From NCBI GenBank assembly GCA_965248935.1, contig OZ252214.1, positions 2,790,001-2,854,000 of the forward strand: a stretch of DNA of 64,000 nt, in the 5' to 3' direction. A program made the position numbers and the translations under genes. Positions 8,673-17,236 of the stretch are shown piece after piece. The first letter of the stretch is position 1, and every line of letters starts with the position of its first letter. The notes beneath the pieces were generated by a model, which saw only the letters and a list, made by a program, of their open reading frames with translations, was not told the DNA's origin and searched no databases. This DNA is from G032773895 sp965248935. GTDB taxonomy: Bacteria > Pseudomonadota > Gammaproteobacteria > Pseudomonadales > Cellvibrionaceae.

Positions 8673-8924
8673 ATGAGAGAGTTCAATCAAATTATAGATG
8701 AAAAATATTTTAATATGTTGTGGCGGGCTTTGTCTGAAAGAGAAGCAGAAATATCACACACAATTGAAAGTGAACCTGAATCAGATGAGTCTGCTCTTTT
8801 AAGTAATGATTTAGTTTATCTAAGGCTTTGTATGAAGGAGCTTCAAGACAAGGCAGAAAAAGCTGCGTTTTCTAAATCAGCCTTTAGTTTGGATGATGGT
8901 TATTTAGATCTTTCAGAATTGTAA
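8673..8924 (+). CDS. Candidate Tsi2-like antidote of the Tse2-like toxin
   Basis: 83 residues, acidic and helical, starting at the ATG at 8673 (an upstream in-frame TTG overlaps the toxin and is less likely). It contains L-S-E-R-E-A-E-I-S and L-S-N-D-L-V-Y-L-R segments and an acidic tail. Size, charge and helical nature resemble Tsi2, the antitoxin that binds Tse2 directly, and the gene follows the toxin by 2 bp with AAGG in the toxin's 3' end as ribosome site. Sequence identity to Tsi2 could not be measured, so this is position plus shape. Confidence 0.5.
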   Translation: MREFNQIIDEKYFNMLWRALSEREAEISHTIESEPESDESALLSNDLVYLRLCMKELQDKAEKAAFSKSAFSLDDGYLDLSEL

Positions 8925-9084
8925 TGGGATAATAAAACCTCAAAGTGGACAGTTTAGATAATGATAATTTCTATGTGGAGGGGGCTAAATTCTTTGAAAA
9001 ATATCATTTTTTATACCAAACCCGACTCGTCCTGTAGAGTATATTATTGGTTTACCCTACTGTTAGTCAAAAAAAGGAAAAACA

Positions 9085-9571
9085 ATGTCATATTTCAAAA
9101 TACTGTGGACAAATTATCCATCAGATGATCCATGCGATGCTAAGAATGAAAAAGAAGAAGTTTTATTCAAGAATCAATGCGCCATAAGACTCAGCTATAC
9201 GATGAAAAAATCCGGTGTCAACTTTTCCTGCTGGAAGGAAATGCTGGATTCATAAAGGGCAGGATCATATCTTGGCGGCTAAGGAGTTAGCAGATTGGCT
9301 TGATAGAGGAATAGTTGTCCAAATAAAAAAGTCACAAAATGTTACAGGTGAAAATTGGCGTGAGAAAGTTTTAGGTAAGAAGGGAGTTATCTGTTTTGAA
9401 GATTATTATGCTGCTAGTGGTGGTTCTGGTGGCGATCATATCGATCTTTGGGACGGTAATTCTCTGACAGGGTTAGGTTCTTGGCTGAGAACTCGGTTTA
9501 GTATCGTAGTACCTGGATATTGGTCCGATTTCAGAAAATCAAAAAAAATAAGATTTTTTGAGGTTAAATGA
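9085..9571 (+). pseudogene. Tae4-like peptidoglycan amidase effector, frameshifted
   Basis: Tae4 effectors are delivered by type VI secretion and cut the gamma-D-glutamyl-mDAP bond of peptidoglycan in the periplasm. The N-terminal frame from the ATG at 9085 (good AGGA ribosome site) reaches the catalytic Cys32 in N-Q-C-A-I-R-L-S, then stops at 9255. The downstream frame, +1, carries D-H-I-L-A-A-K-E-L-A-D-W-L and the catalytic His in G-D-H-I-D-L-W-D-G. Together they give a near full-length Tae4 of about 160 residues, so a single shift around 9195-9225 (near an A6 run) separates the two catalytic residues. It could be true inactivation or a sequencing error. The gene ends in an ATGA overlap with a small membrane ORF. 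Confidence 0.7.
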
Positions 9572-9795
9572 TGAAAAAAGTTGTTTTCTTCCTTGTTGGA
9601 GCCTTTGTTGGATTAATTCTATGTTTCATTGCTTTGTATTTTTCTGGGGTAATGTTTGAGTATTGGGGTATTCAATTGTATAACTCCGAATCAGACCAAC
9701 AAAGAAACTTCAATATATTTCTAGTTGTCAGCATCATTGTATCATTTCTTACTGGTCTATTCTTTCTCAAGAAAATGCCTAACAAGCGACTGTGA
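9568..9795 (+). CDS. Two-helix membrane protein, candidate Tae4 immunity
   Basis: 75 residues with two hydrophobic segments (about 4-28 and 48-68) separated by a short polar loop containing Y-N-S-E-S-D-Q. Its ATG overlaps the stop codon of the Tae4-like gene (ATGA), which implies translational coupling, the usual arrangement for immunity genes. Known Tai4 proteins are periplasmic and helical, not two-pass membrane proteins, so if this is the immunity factor it would be a different type. A second ATG at 9571 may be the true start. The stop codon lies within a short imperfect inverted repeat. Confidence 0.45.
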   Translation: MMKKVVFFLVGAFVGLILCFIALYFSGVMFEYWGIQLYNSESDQQRNFNIFLVVSIIVSFLTGLFFLKKMPNKRL

Positions 9796-9820
9796 TTAAA
9801 ACTGACCCACAGTGTTACGC
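9777..9820. repeat. attC-like imperfect inverted repeat with 15-bp direct repeat copy 2
   Basis: GCCTAACA (9777-9784) and TGTTACGC (9813-9820) pair at seven of eight positions, and an inner stem CTGTG/CACAG (9790-9794, 9808-9812) is perfect, with unpaired bases between the stems. GCCTAAC fits the integron R'' consensus and the following AAGCG is common in attC sites; the R' side (GTTACGC) misses the consensus by one base and the site is short. The exact 15-mer of 6897-6911 lies at 9782-9796. No integrase is in the window. Confidence 0.4.
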
Positions 9821-9903
9821 ACAAATTTAGTTGTAAAATTGAATAATTTAGGCTCGCTCTTGGCTCATACCTTGCAGGCATTTTATACTGACGTTCCCAG
9901 CAG

Positions 9904-10560
9904 CTATGAATTATTTTCCATGAAATCATCAATGGCATCTAAGAGTTTGTGCATTTCAGTAAACGGGTTCAGCTGATAGGGTTTGGAGGCTGCCCCCGAA
10001 GAATTTACTGTAGCTTTATTCATTCTATCTGCTCTCGATTTCGCATCCAACACATTTTTATCAAGATAAGAATATAAAGACGCAACGCTCTTTTCGTATT
10101 TATTGAGGCCGGCCTCTGCAAGGTGATGACAAAGTTGGCTGTTTTTATATAAGTCGTCATAATTGCTGTATGGTGCTGTAACTTCTTGAAAATGAAGTAA
10201 TATCCAAATTTCGAAACATACATTTGAAAGAGCTATATTCAGTCGTTTTCCCGCTTTCTCATATGCTTTTTTATGTAGACTATCGGGGTACTTCTGATTT
10301 GACTCCCTGTCGTAAACAACCCAAAAAACATCCTCATCAGGTGTAGAGTGGCTTTTTTGTTGTTTTAAAGCCTCTTCAACCAATTGAATAGGCGTGTTTT
10401 TTGACGTTTTCTCAATGCGTATTATCTTTAGCCTTCTGTTGCCTCCATGCTTGGAATTTATATAGCCGTTAATGTAATTTGGCTCAGTTTTCTCGCCTTC
10501 ACAATAAATATGCATAACAGGTTTTGGTTGCCTGATCCGCTCCCCTCGTTTTTTAGGCAT
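9904..10560 (-). CDS. rloB: RloB-family protein (AbiLii-like), TOPRIM-type nuclease candidate
   Basis: 218 residues matching RloB: C-E-G-E-K-T-E-P-N-Y near residue 21, V-V-Y-D-R-E near residue 86, and S-N-V-C-F-E-I-W-I-L-L-H-F near residue 117. The acidic residues of the first two motifs resemble a TOPRIM active site, suggesting nuclease activity. RloB genes travel with AAA ATPases (RloA), as in restriction-locus islands and the AbiL abortive-infection pair. Here its ATG (10558-10560) directly abuts the ATPase stop codon, so the two are one operon. A phage-defence role is inferred from family and pairing. Confidence 0.85.
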   Translation of the reverse strand: MPKKRGERIRQPKPVMHIYCEGEKTEPNYINGYINSKHGGNRRLKIIRIEKTSKNTPIQLVEEALKQQKSHSTPDEDVFWVVYDRESNQKYPDSLHKKAYEKAGKRLNIALSNVCFEIWILLHFQEVTAPYSNYDDLYKNSQLCHHLAEAGLNKYEKSVASLYSYLDKNVLDAKSRADRMNKATVNSSGAASKPYQLNPFTEMHKLLDAIDDFMENNS

Positions 10561-11841
10561 TTAGCTGGCCTCATTCCTTAATATTTCGGTTATCTTCTCC
10601 TTATTAATTCGAGGAATAGCGCCAAATCTGCCTTCTTCATACCATTTACGAAAGGGGCTGTTGCTCTTTACTTTTGATCTGTCATATTCATCCAGGCTGT
10701 GAAAATCTGACGCTCCGTTTTCTTTTTCAACAAGCCAAATTTGATCTCGTCGGAGTAAGTTGGGAGACATTAAATTTATATTGTGAGTTGTAAAAATAAG
10801 TTGAGCATTATTTTTATTTACTTCTGGCTTATTAAATAAGGAAATCAGAAATTCCGCCACATGTGGGTGAAAGCTATTGTCTAGCTCATCTAGTATTAAA
10901 ATACCCCCATATTCAAATGCCTCCAACAATAAAGGGAGAGTATTAAAAAGCTTAATTGTGCCAGAAGATTCCATTTCTTCAGAAAATTTAACTATATTTC
11001 CATTTTTATCTCTGTGTGAAAAATATGCCTTTTTACGTTTATCTTTCAGTATCTTGTTTTTTATAGATTCTGGAATCGAAGGCGGAAAAGTAATTCCTTC
11101 ATCATTAAAATCACTATCTTTAAATTCAACCTCAACAATACCTGTATCAATATGGCAAAGTAGTTTTGATATTTTCTGGATAATCTCCCTATTGTCTTTC
11201 CAGTCGAACATTGAAATACTTTGGCCTACACCTAAATAAAAGATGTCTTTTCTAAAATAATTATATATGTTCTTAATTATTTCAGATGCATCAGCACTAT
11301 TCCCAGCTTTTGACAGGTAACTATTGTTTCCGAAACATGCAATTCGTTTTTTTCCACCTTTGTAGTGCGTTCCAAATTTTATATCTTCCCAGCTATCTCC
11401 TTCCTCCCTCTTGAATAGGTTGGCCTTAATTCTTCCGGGGTAGAAATCAAGAGATTCAGTAATAATTGAATGACTGTCGAAGGATACGGAATATAAGAAT
11501 CTCTTGGCGTCCCGGCAGAAAAACTCAATTTCAAATTCGACTGGCTCCAAAGGCTTTGAGGCGGATAACTTAAAAGGCTCATAGCAAGGAATTTCATCTC
11601 CGTCCTTGAGGTCACCGCTTCGGCAAATAATATATCTCAGCGCCTCAAAAGCCAGTAGCAGGTTTGACTTCCCCGAGGCGTTGGCGCCATAAACGCCACA
11701 ACTCTTGAGTACACCAATTTTACCGTCTCCAGGGTAGGCGATATTATTCTTAAGGTGATTTGGTGTACTTTCAGCACATAAACTTATGGTCTGCTTGTCT
11801 TTAATCGAGCGGAAATTGGTGATTGTGATGTCAATAATCAT
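10561..11841 (-). CDS. rloA: RloA-like AAA/ABC-type ATPase (AbiLi-like)
   Basis: 426 residues. SMC/ABC-like N-terminus (I-T-N-F-R-S-I-K), Walker A G-A-N-A-S-G-K-S at 52-59, an ABC signature-like E-S-S-G-T-I-K at 291-297, Walker B I-L-I-L-D-E-L-D at 314-321, and a switch His in T-T-H-N at 351-354. All ATPase motifs are intact. It is expected to sense a trigger and control the RloB effector encoded immediately downstream with zero spacing. AT-rich codon use matches the rest of the island. Firm as an AAA_15/21 ATPase; system name from the partner. Confidence 0.8.
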   Translation of the reverse strand: MIIDITITNFRSIKDKQTISLCAESTPNHLKNNIAYPGDGKIGVLKSCGVYGANASGKSNLLLAFEALRYIICRSGDLKDGDEIPCYEPFKLSASKPLEPVEFEIEFFCRDAKRFLYSVSFDSHSIITESLDFYPGRIKANLFKREEGDSWEDIKFGTHYKGGKKRIACFGNNSYLSKAGNSADASEIIKNIYNYFRKDIFYLGVGQSISMFDWKDNREIIQKISKLLCHIDTGIVEVEFKDSDFNDEGITFPPSIPESIKNKILKDKRKKAYFSHRDKNGNIVKFSEEMESSGTIKLFNTLPLLLEAFEYGGILILDELDNSFHPHVAEFLISLFNKPEVNKNNAQLIFTTHNINLMSPNLLRRDQIWLVEKENGASDFHSLDEYDRSKVKSNSPFRKWYEEGRFGAIPRINKEKITEILRNEAS

Positions 11842-12325
11842 GGTGATAATGCTCTAAAGGCCAGTATTTGGTCAAATATTTCCAAATATTGGCGTTAGGG
11901 TGGTTCTAATATTAGTTTGTTTAAGTGATAGTACAACATATTAGATCGTAATTAATATGCTCTTAACTCATGAATTTGGAGAAATTTACACAATAATGGC
12001 GCTTTAAAACGAATTTTGTGTGTTCTGTAGGTCAGCATATAACATGTCTATGCATACGATGAACCTGTGATAGGGGTAGGCGTTCAGGTTGTAGAAAAAT
12101 TAAAAGTGCAAAAATTGGCTATGCGGAGAGCGATTTCAAATGGATTTTAACGTCCGTTAGAAGGCTTGTATTTTTAAAAAATAGAACTATTTCGGGTTCG
12201 AATATCAGTCAATATCCTCGGGTTGGGAAGAAAGTTGAGGAATCTTTTTGAAGGTATTAGCATTTGTCGATACTGTTAGTACTTTAAGGAGATGAGAGTG
12301 AAAGTCAGGTAGCTGTGTTCATTTC
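11842..12325. other. Gene-free stretch, possible eroded toxin gene
   Basis: 484 bp upstream of the RloA-like gene on one side and of a small toxin-tail frame on the other. No repeat or RNA structure seen. It may hold the divergent promoters and the worn-out 5' part of the gene whose tail survives at 12302-12490. Confidence 0.4.
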
Positions 12326-12490
12326 ATGAAAGGCGTCATGGAGTCTGCTGGTATAGATACGCCATGGATGATAGGCCCACGACCTAATTCATATATTAAA
12401 GAAATTCAAGATGATTACTCAGTGTTGGAATATCGACCTACAAATGACAAACTAATAATTCATGAATCCAATTCAGTATTGGAACCTTAA
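12326..12490 (+). pseudogene. Remnant C-terminal tail of a toxin-like gene
   Basis: A 54-residue frame (open upstream to 12302) with a compact, protein-like composition: A-G-I-D-T-P-W-M-I-G-P, then L-E-Y-R-P-T-N-D-K-L-I-I-H. It has no convincing ribosome site and stops 2 bp before the ATG of a membrane-anchored small protein. This is the arrangement of a toxin tail next to its immunity gene, so I read it as a displaced or truncated effector end. The toxin family is not recognised. Confidence 0.35.
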
Positions 12491-12492
12491 TC

Positions 12493-12840
12493 ATGAAAAA
12501 GCTAGGTATTATTTTTACGATTATATGTGTGGTATTTATCATGCTTATAATTATAAACCCTCCGAAGATTACTTTTGAGGAAACAACAGCAACAGCCCCT
12601 AGCAAGCCCGAATCTGTTCCTGATAATGCCGTTTGGGTCGGTGGTGTTGATGGCGGTAACTTTATTCTTGTAAGCAAGCGCGAAGGTGAGCTGAATTTAT
12701 TTTCCGCGCATATATACAACGATTACACGGGAGATTTGGAATATGGTGGAATACTTAAATATTCAGGAGATGAAATAATAGAAAAACCATTGACCGACCC
12801 TGCTTTGTATCTGGGATGGAGTAAAATTACACCTTACTAA
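12493..12840 (+). CDS. Membrane-anchored small protein, candidate immunity protein
   Basis: 115 residues: one N-terminal membrane helix (about 4-24) followed by an extracytoplasmic, Thr/Ala/Pro-rich linker and a small beta-rich domain (W-V-G-G-V-D-G-G-N-F-I-L then L-E-Y-G-G-I-L-K-Y). Not a known family to me. The start lies 2 bp after the toxin-tail remnant, and the protein would face the periplasm, as expected for immunity to a periplasm-acting toxin. The type IIG enzyme gene follows after 18 bp but is probably unrelated. Confidence 0.45.
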   Translation: MKKLGIIFTIICVVFIMLIIINPPKITFEETTATAPSKPESVPDNAVWVGGVDGGNFILVSKREGELNLFSAHIYNDYTGDLEYGGILKYSGDEIIEKPLTDPALYLGWSKITPY

Positions 12841-12858
12841 CGGTAAATATATAATTTT

Positions 12859-15789
12859 ATGGAAATAACATTAGAAGAAGCATTTAAAAAGGTATGTATT
12901 CTTGTAAAAGATTTTGAGAAAAATCTTCAGCAGTATATGTCTCCAGATTATTCCGAAGCTCAAGTACGTTTAGATTATATAGACAAATTTTTTTCTGCAC
13001 TTGGGTGGGATGTTAACCATCAATGGCAGAAAAATCCATATGAACAAGAGGTGAAAGTCGAAAAAAATGTTAAAGATGGCACTGCCAAAAAAAGAGCGGA
13101 TTACGCTTTCTATTTGGCCCCTAACTATAGAGACCCAGTATTTTATGCTGAGGCAAAGAAACCATCAGTGAAGATTCTTGATAACCCTAATATCTATTTT
13201 CAAGTTGTACGATACGGTTGGAATTCTAATACCCCAATTGGATTAGTCACTGATTTTGAAGAACTTCATGTTATAGATTGCAGGCATAAACCCGATATAG
13301 GAAATATTCTTGATAAGTCTGTTCAAAAATTTAACTTTAGCCAATATAAGGATATTAATGAATTTGCGAAAATATACTGGTTATTTTCTCGTGAAGCAGT
13401 ATCACAAGACTCACTCAATAAATATTCTGAAAGCCTCCTCAAGCCGCGTGGGAAAGCTATCCCAGCCTCATTATTTAAAGGTGGGTACGCTTCGATTGAT
13501 GAAACATTTCTAGAAGATATAGACCAGATAAGACTTGCTCTTGCAAATGCGCTTGTAAAAGATGGGTTGTCTTTATCGAGTATTGAGTTAACTGAAGCGA
13601 CTCAGAAGATTATAGACCGCTTGGTATTTATCCGATTTCTGGAAGATAAACTTATCGAGCAAGAGCATTTAATAAATTCATTTTCTTCCTGGGCTGATTT
13701 TATCCGCTGTTCAAGAGTTATGGATGGCAAATATAATGGTATTGTCTTTAAAAAAGGTATTGTTGACAAGATTGTGGCTGGTGACAATCTCGAACATGAG
13801 TTTTCAAGAATCTGTAATGATATATGCCATTTGAATTCCCCGTATGACTTTAACAGTATTCCGATACATATTTTGGGGTCCATATACGAACGCTTTCTTG
13901 GCAAGCTGGTTGTGGCGAGCAAAACGGGTGCGACAATAGAATTAAAACCAGAAGTGAGGCGGTCTGGTGGCGTTTACTATACCCCAGAACATATAGTTAG
14001 GCACATAGTCTCTAAAACTGTTGGTGAAGCTGTCAATGGTAAAACTCCAAAACAAATAAAGTCGATGAAGTTTGCAGACATTGCTTGCGGCAGTGGTTCA
14101 TTCTTAATTGGTGTTTTTGATTATTTAATTTCGTATCACAATAACTTTTATCAGAACAATGAAAAGCAAGCTAAGCAGGATGGATGTATCTTCCGTGACA
14201 ATAAATGGATAATGCCATTAAAAATAAGACAAGAAATTTTAGTTAATAATATATTCGGTGTTGATATAGATTCACAGGCAGCCGAAATAACTCAAGTTTC
14301 TCTATTCTTGAAGCTTTTAGAGGATGAAACGACAGCGAGTGCCCAGCAGATGACACTTGAGTTAAGTGGTACGCTTTTACCTAATCTTTCTGCAAATATT
14401 ATATCTGGGAACTCATTGATTGGCACCGATATACTCTTTGAAAACATCCTGAAAGAAGAAGATTTATTGAAAGTAAACCCTATGGATTATCACTATGCTT
14501 TCAAAGATATTATGGATAATGGCGGGTTCGATTGTTTAGTTGGAAACCCACCTTATGATGTAATTGAGAAAGAAAGAAAAATGGATTTTTTGCCTCACTT
14601 CGCGCTACATCAGTACCAAAAAAATAAAGCAAGATATAGCGCTGCAAAAGGAGGAAAGCTGAACTTGTTTCGTTTTTTTGTGGTTAAAAATATTGAACTT
14701 ACGAAAGATAAAGGGCGTTATGGCTTTATAATTCCATTGTCATTGCTGGCAGATAAAAGTTGTGCTTCTGCAAGAAAATACCTATTAGACTGGTCACAAA
14801 ACCTTGAGTCAGATTGCTTTCCCCAAAAAGATAATGCTAAGAAGCGAGTTTTTAAAGATGCAAAACTTTCAACTGTGGTTATTACAGGCTCGAAGCATAA
14901 ACATAAAAAAGATGGAAATAAAAAAATAACAGTTCGAACCTATCCCTGGGGTTCACTGAGAGATGCGCATAAGAAAAGCCAGATGAAACTTGAGGATTTG
15001 GCTTTGCTAGATAAAAAAAGCCTACCAATTCCTCTTTTGGATGATCTTGACTGGGGTATTGTTACGGAGATTTATAAGAGAGAGAATGTAATACGCCTAG
15101 GTGATTTATCTGATGTCCATGTTCGGAGAGGAGAAATAAACCAGACAATCTATAAAGAATATATTAGCCTAGACCCCAATGATAATAAAATGATTAAGGG
15201 GGCGGAAGTGGGCAGATATTTGCTAAATGAAAAGATGAGCCAAGGAATATTTCAATGGTTTAATGAGGCTAAGTACCTTCAAGAAAATAGAGAAAAAAGC
15301 ATTATTAGCAATAGAAGAATTGCAATGCAAAGAATTACAGGTGTAGACGAAAAATATCGAGTAGTTGCTTGCCTTGCCAAAAAGAATACTTACTTCGCTG
15401 ACTCCACAAATTCTCTACATTTATCTAGTGGTAGTAAGTATAAGCTTGAGTTTTTCTTGGCAATCTTAAACTCCAGTTTGTATCAGTGGCGCTTTAAACT
15501 AACAAGTACAAATAATAATGTGGGTACTAATGAGCTAGAGTCCTTGCCCTTTCCTAACATTGACTTCAAAAATAATAAATCAGCTTCTCAATATAATCAT
15601 ATTGTTGATTTAACAGAACGAATAATCAAACTAAAGAAAGAGCTGCTGAATCTAAAAGCAGATGCTGAGAAAAATTTAAAAAGAAGATTAATTGACAATT
15701 TTAGTAAGCAAATTGACCAAATTATTTACTCGCTTTTTGGCATAAAAGAGCAAGCGCAAATTTCTCGAATCGAAAAAGTGACTGAATAA
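12859..15789 (+). CDS. Type IIG restriction-modification enzyme (Eco57I-like)
   Basis: 976 residues combining nuclease, N6-adenine methyltransferase and target recognition in one chain. The N-terminal nuclease shows a PD-(D/E)xK pattern: Asp81 and E98-A-K100. The methyltransferase has motif I D-I-A-C-G-S-G-S-F (around 406-415) and motif IV N-P-P-Y at 563-566. The C-terminal 350 residues look like a TaqI-type specificity domain (S-L-P-F-P-N-I-D near the end) and finish in a coiled coil. Length is normal and the frame is intact. Acts as a self-contained anti-phage and anti-plasmid barrier; the recognition site cannot be read from sequence. AT-rich, consistent with transfer. Confidence 0.85.
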   Translation: MEITLEEAFKKVCILVKDFEKNLQQYMSPDYSEAQVRLDYIDKFFSALGWDVNHQWQKNPYEQEVKVEKNVKDGTAKKRADYAFYLAPNYRDPVFYAEAKKPSVKILDNPNIYFQVVRYGWNSNTPIGLVTDFEELHVIDCRHKPDIGNILDKSVQKFNFSQYKDINEFAKIYWLFSREAVSQDSLNKYSESLLKPRGKAIPASLFKGGYASIDETFLEDIDQIRLALANALVKDGLSLSSIELTEATQKIIDRLVFIRFLEDKLIEQEHLINSFSSWADFIRCSRVMDGKYNGIVFKKGIVDKIVAGDNLEHEFSRICNDICHLNSPYDFNSIPIHILGSIYERFLGKLVVASKTGATIELKPEVRRSGGVYYTPEHIVRHIVSKTVGEAVNGKTPKQIKSMKFADIACGSGSFLIGVFDYLISYHNNFYQNNEKQAKQDGCIFRDNKWIMPLKIRQEILVNNIFGVDIDSQAAEITQVSLFLKLLEDETTASAQQMTLELSGTLLPNLSANIISGNSLIGTDILFENILKEEDLLKVNPMDYHYAFKDIMDNGGFDCLVGNPPYDVIEKERKMDFLPHFALHQYQKNKARYSAAKGGKLNLFRFFVVKNIELTKDKGRYGFIIPLSLLADKSCASARKYLLDWSQNLESDCFPQKDNAKKRVFKDAKLSTVVITGSKHKHKKDGNKKITVRTYPWGSLRDAHKKSQMKLEDLALLDKKSLPIPLLDDLDWGIVTEIYKRENVIRLGDLSDVHVRRGEINQTIYKEYISLDPNDNKMIKGAEVGRYLLNEKMSQGIFQWFNEAKYLQENREKSIISNRRIAMQRITGVDEKYRVVACLAKKNTYFADSTNSLHLSSGSKYKLEFFLAILNSSLYQWRFKLTSTNNNVGTNELESLPFPNIDFKNNKSASQYNHIVDLTERIIKLKKELLNLKADAEKNLKRRLIDNFSKQIDQIIYSLFGIKEQAQISRIEKVTE

Positions 15790-15918
15790 TGGCTTTAAGC
15801 TTAGCTTGGCAGTTGTGTGGTTGGGTTAGTTAACTGCGGTTTCTAGGTCAAAGAACAATAGTTTAGCAAAAACGTGGTTTTAAAGCTCCAACGCTGAAAA
15901 ATCAAATATTTCTAGTAC

Positions 15919-16362
15919 CTACTGATGAGCCAACAACCAGTATTCTTTTTCATCTATCCCTATCCCTGCGCAGGTTATCGCACCAGAGGATATGGCTGAT
16001 ATTTTTAGGCTGCCCGCTCTAGAAATTATGATGGCTTGAAGTTCGCTACCACAGTCTTTTCTTATACTTGTTAAAGGAAAGTCAGGGTTGTTTCTAACTA
16101 AATTGCCTACAATAACGACTACATATGATTTTATATCGTCATAATATTCAACTCGGATATCACCTGAATCACTTTTCTTTACGAAGTAACATGTATTGTT
16201 AATATCTAAATATGTGATTTTACTATTGATACTGAGGCTGCAACTTTTTGAACTAAGTGAAATATCAAGACTGTTGACTCTTACTGTTTCATTAGCGGTA
16301 CACGCAGTATTGAATGAAATCAATACTAAAATTAAAAACCATTTGGATAAAAGAGTATGCAT
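15919..16362 (-). CDS. Secreted immunity candidate for the Tae4 module
   Basis: 147 residues with a signal peptide (W-F-L-I-L-V-L-I-S-F) ending at N-T-A-C near Cys21, so it may be a lipoprotein, though the lipobox is atypical. The mature part is beta-rich with four further Cys. Its ATG is 1 bp after the stop codon of a Tae4 C-terminal fragment, implying it is the cognate periplasmic immunity protein. It does not look like canonical Tai4, which is helical. The immunity gene is intact although its toxin is broken. A second reading is that it now protects against Tae4 from neighbours. Confidence 0.5.
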   Translation of the reverse strand: MHTLLSKWFLILVLISFNTACTANETVRVNSLDISLSSKSCSLSINSKITYLDINNTCYFVKKSDSGDIRVEYYDDIKSYVVVIVGNLVRNNPDFPLTSIRKDCGSELQAIIISRAGSLKISAISSGAITCAGIGIDEKEYWLLAHQ

Positions 16363-16363
16363 G

Positions 16364-16616
16364 TTAACTTAATTCCCAAAACCACACTTCTTTGGACGCA
16401 GCAAAATAGCTTGCCGCCCCTCTTGTCATAACTGAGCCGTTCCATAGGTCGATATGATCGCCTTGGTTTCCTGCACCCCAAAAATTTCTAAATAAAACAA
16501 CTCCCTTTTTTTTGTAATCCGAGCTTTTAACCTTTGTTAGCTTGCTAGGTACGCCAAATAGCTTCTGCTTTTCAATCCATTGAGCCAATTCTTCAGCGCG
16601 CAAAACATGTGCCCAT
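16364..16616 (-). pseudogene. Tae4 amidase C-terminal fragment, out of frame with its N-terminus
   Basis: The frame reads H-V-L-R-A-E-E-L-A-Q-W and then G-D-H-I-D-L-W-N-G with the catalytic His of Tae4. The catalytic Cys motif (N-Q-C-A-I-R-M) is just upstream but in another frame, fused to the carrier tail. Compared with the copy at 9085-9571, about 25-30 codons between the Cys motif and the H-V-L-R motif are missing, and the join shifts the frame. So the amidase is almost certainly dead. The immunity gene follows after 1 bp. Confidence 0.75.
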
Positions 16617-17193
16617 TCTAATAGCACACTGATTTTCAATAAATTCACCCTCAAGCGCATGTTGATAATGCTGAGCATACGCCTGCTGGAATTCACTGTT
16701 CATGGCCTGTTCGGTAAATGCTTTAGGAAATTTTTTGGGTAATTCACGGTTAGCAAATTCGCTCACATTATTAAAGGTGGCGGCAATACTGTCTACCCCT
16801 GTTAGGGGTTGGGCTTGGTCGGTATCGATAATCACCAGTACAAATTCTTTATTGGGTTCATAGTCTAACCCCAGTTTTTCACAGATAAGCTGGGGGTCGG
16901 TATCGGCATCTTCTATTTGATCAAAGGTGGTGGACCAGTATTTGGGGCCTTTGCCGGTGGAGCCTTGCATTTCTTGCCCTAGGGCGCCGGTTAGGTTGTC
17001 TGGGCTCTGTTCAGTTGCGCGGTAGGCCCACTGGTAGTTTTTTTCCATAAACCGCACATGGTATTGCTCTTTGGCCACGTCGCCGTGTTGGGCCTGTTCA
17101 ATTAGTTCGGTATCGGTGTATTTGGGTTGGTAGCCTTTTTCGGCAATGGCGTGTGATACGGATTCCAATCTATTGACAGCATTGTCCAGGGTG
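16607..17193 (-). pseudogene. Orphan carrier-domain tail fused to the Tae4 Cys motif
   Basis: Nearly identical to residues about 290-470 of the modular effector at 17789-19483, but missing that protein's first ~290 residues. It includes the Q-W-A-Y-R-A-T, K-Y-W-S-T-T-F and F-V-L-V-I-I-D-T-D segments, then switches from carrier sequence to a Tae4 beginning at the point where the intact gene switches to its own toxin tail. It has no start codon with a good ribosome site and directly follows the first immunity gene. This is the layout of an orphan toxin cassette, held in reserve for recombination with the full-length gene. Confidence 0.7.
16651..17193 (-). repeat. 543-bp direct repeat, copy 1
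   Basis: Matches 18078-18620 at a constant offset of 1427 bp, with no insertion or deletion that I can see and only scattered substitutions. It covers the conserved carrier domain and would allow gene conversion or deletion between the two toxin modules. Confidence 0.85.
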
Positions 17194-17236
17194 ATTAGAA
17201 ATTGAAAACAATACTGACCAATAAGGGTATTGTTTA

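Noticed and set aside
16617..16696. Upstream part of the 110-residue frame containing the Tae4 fragment
   Set aside because: Only the part below 16616 matches Tae4; the rest reads the carrier domain out of frame.
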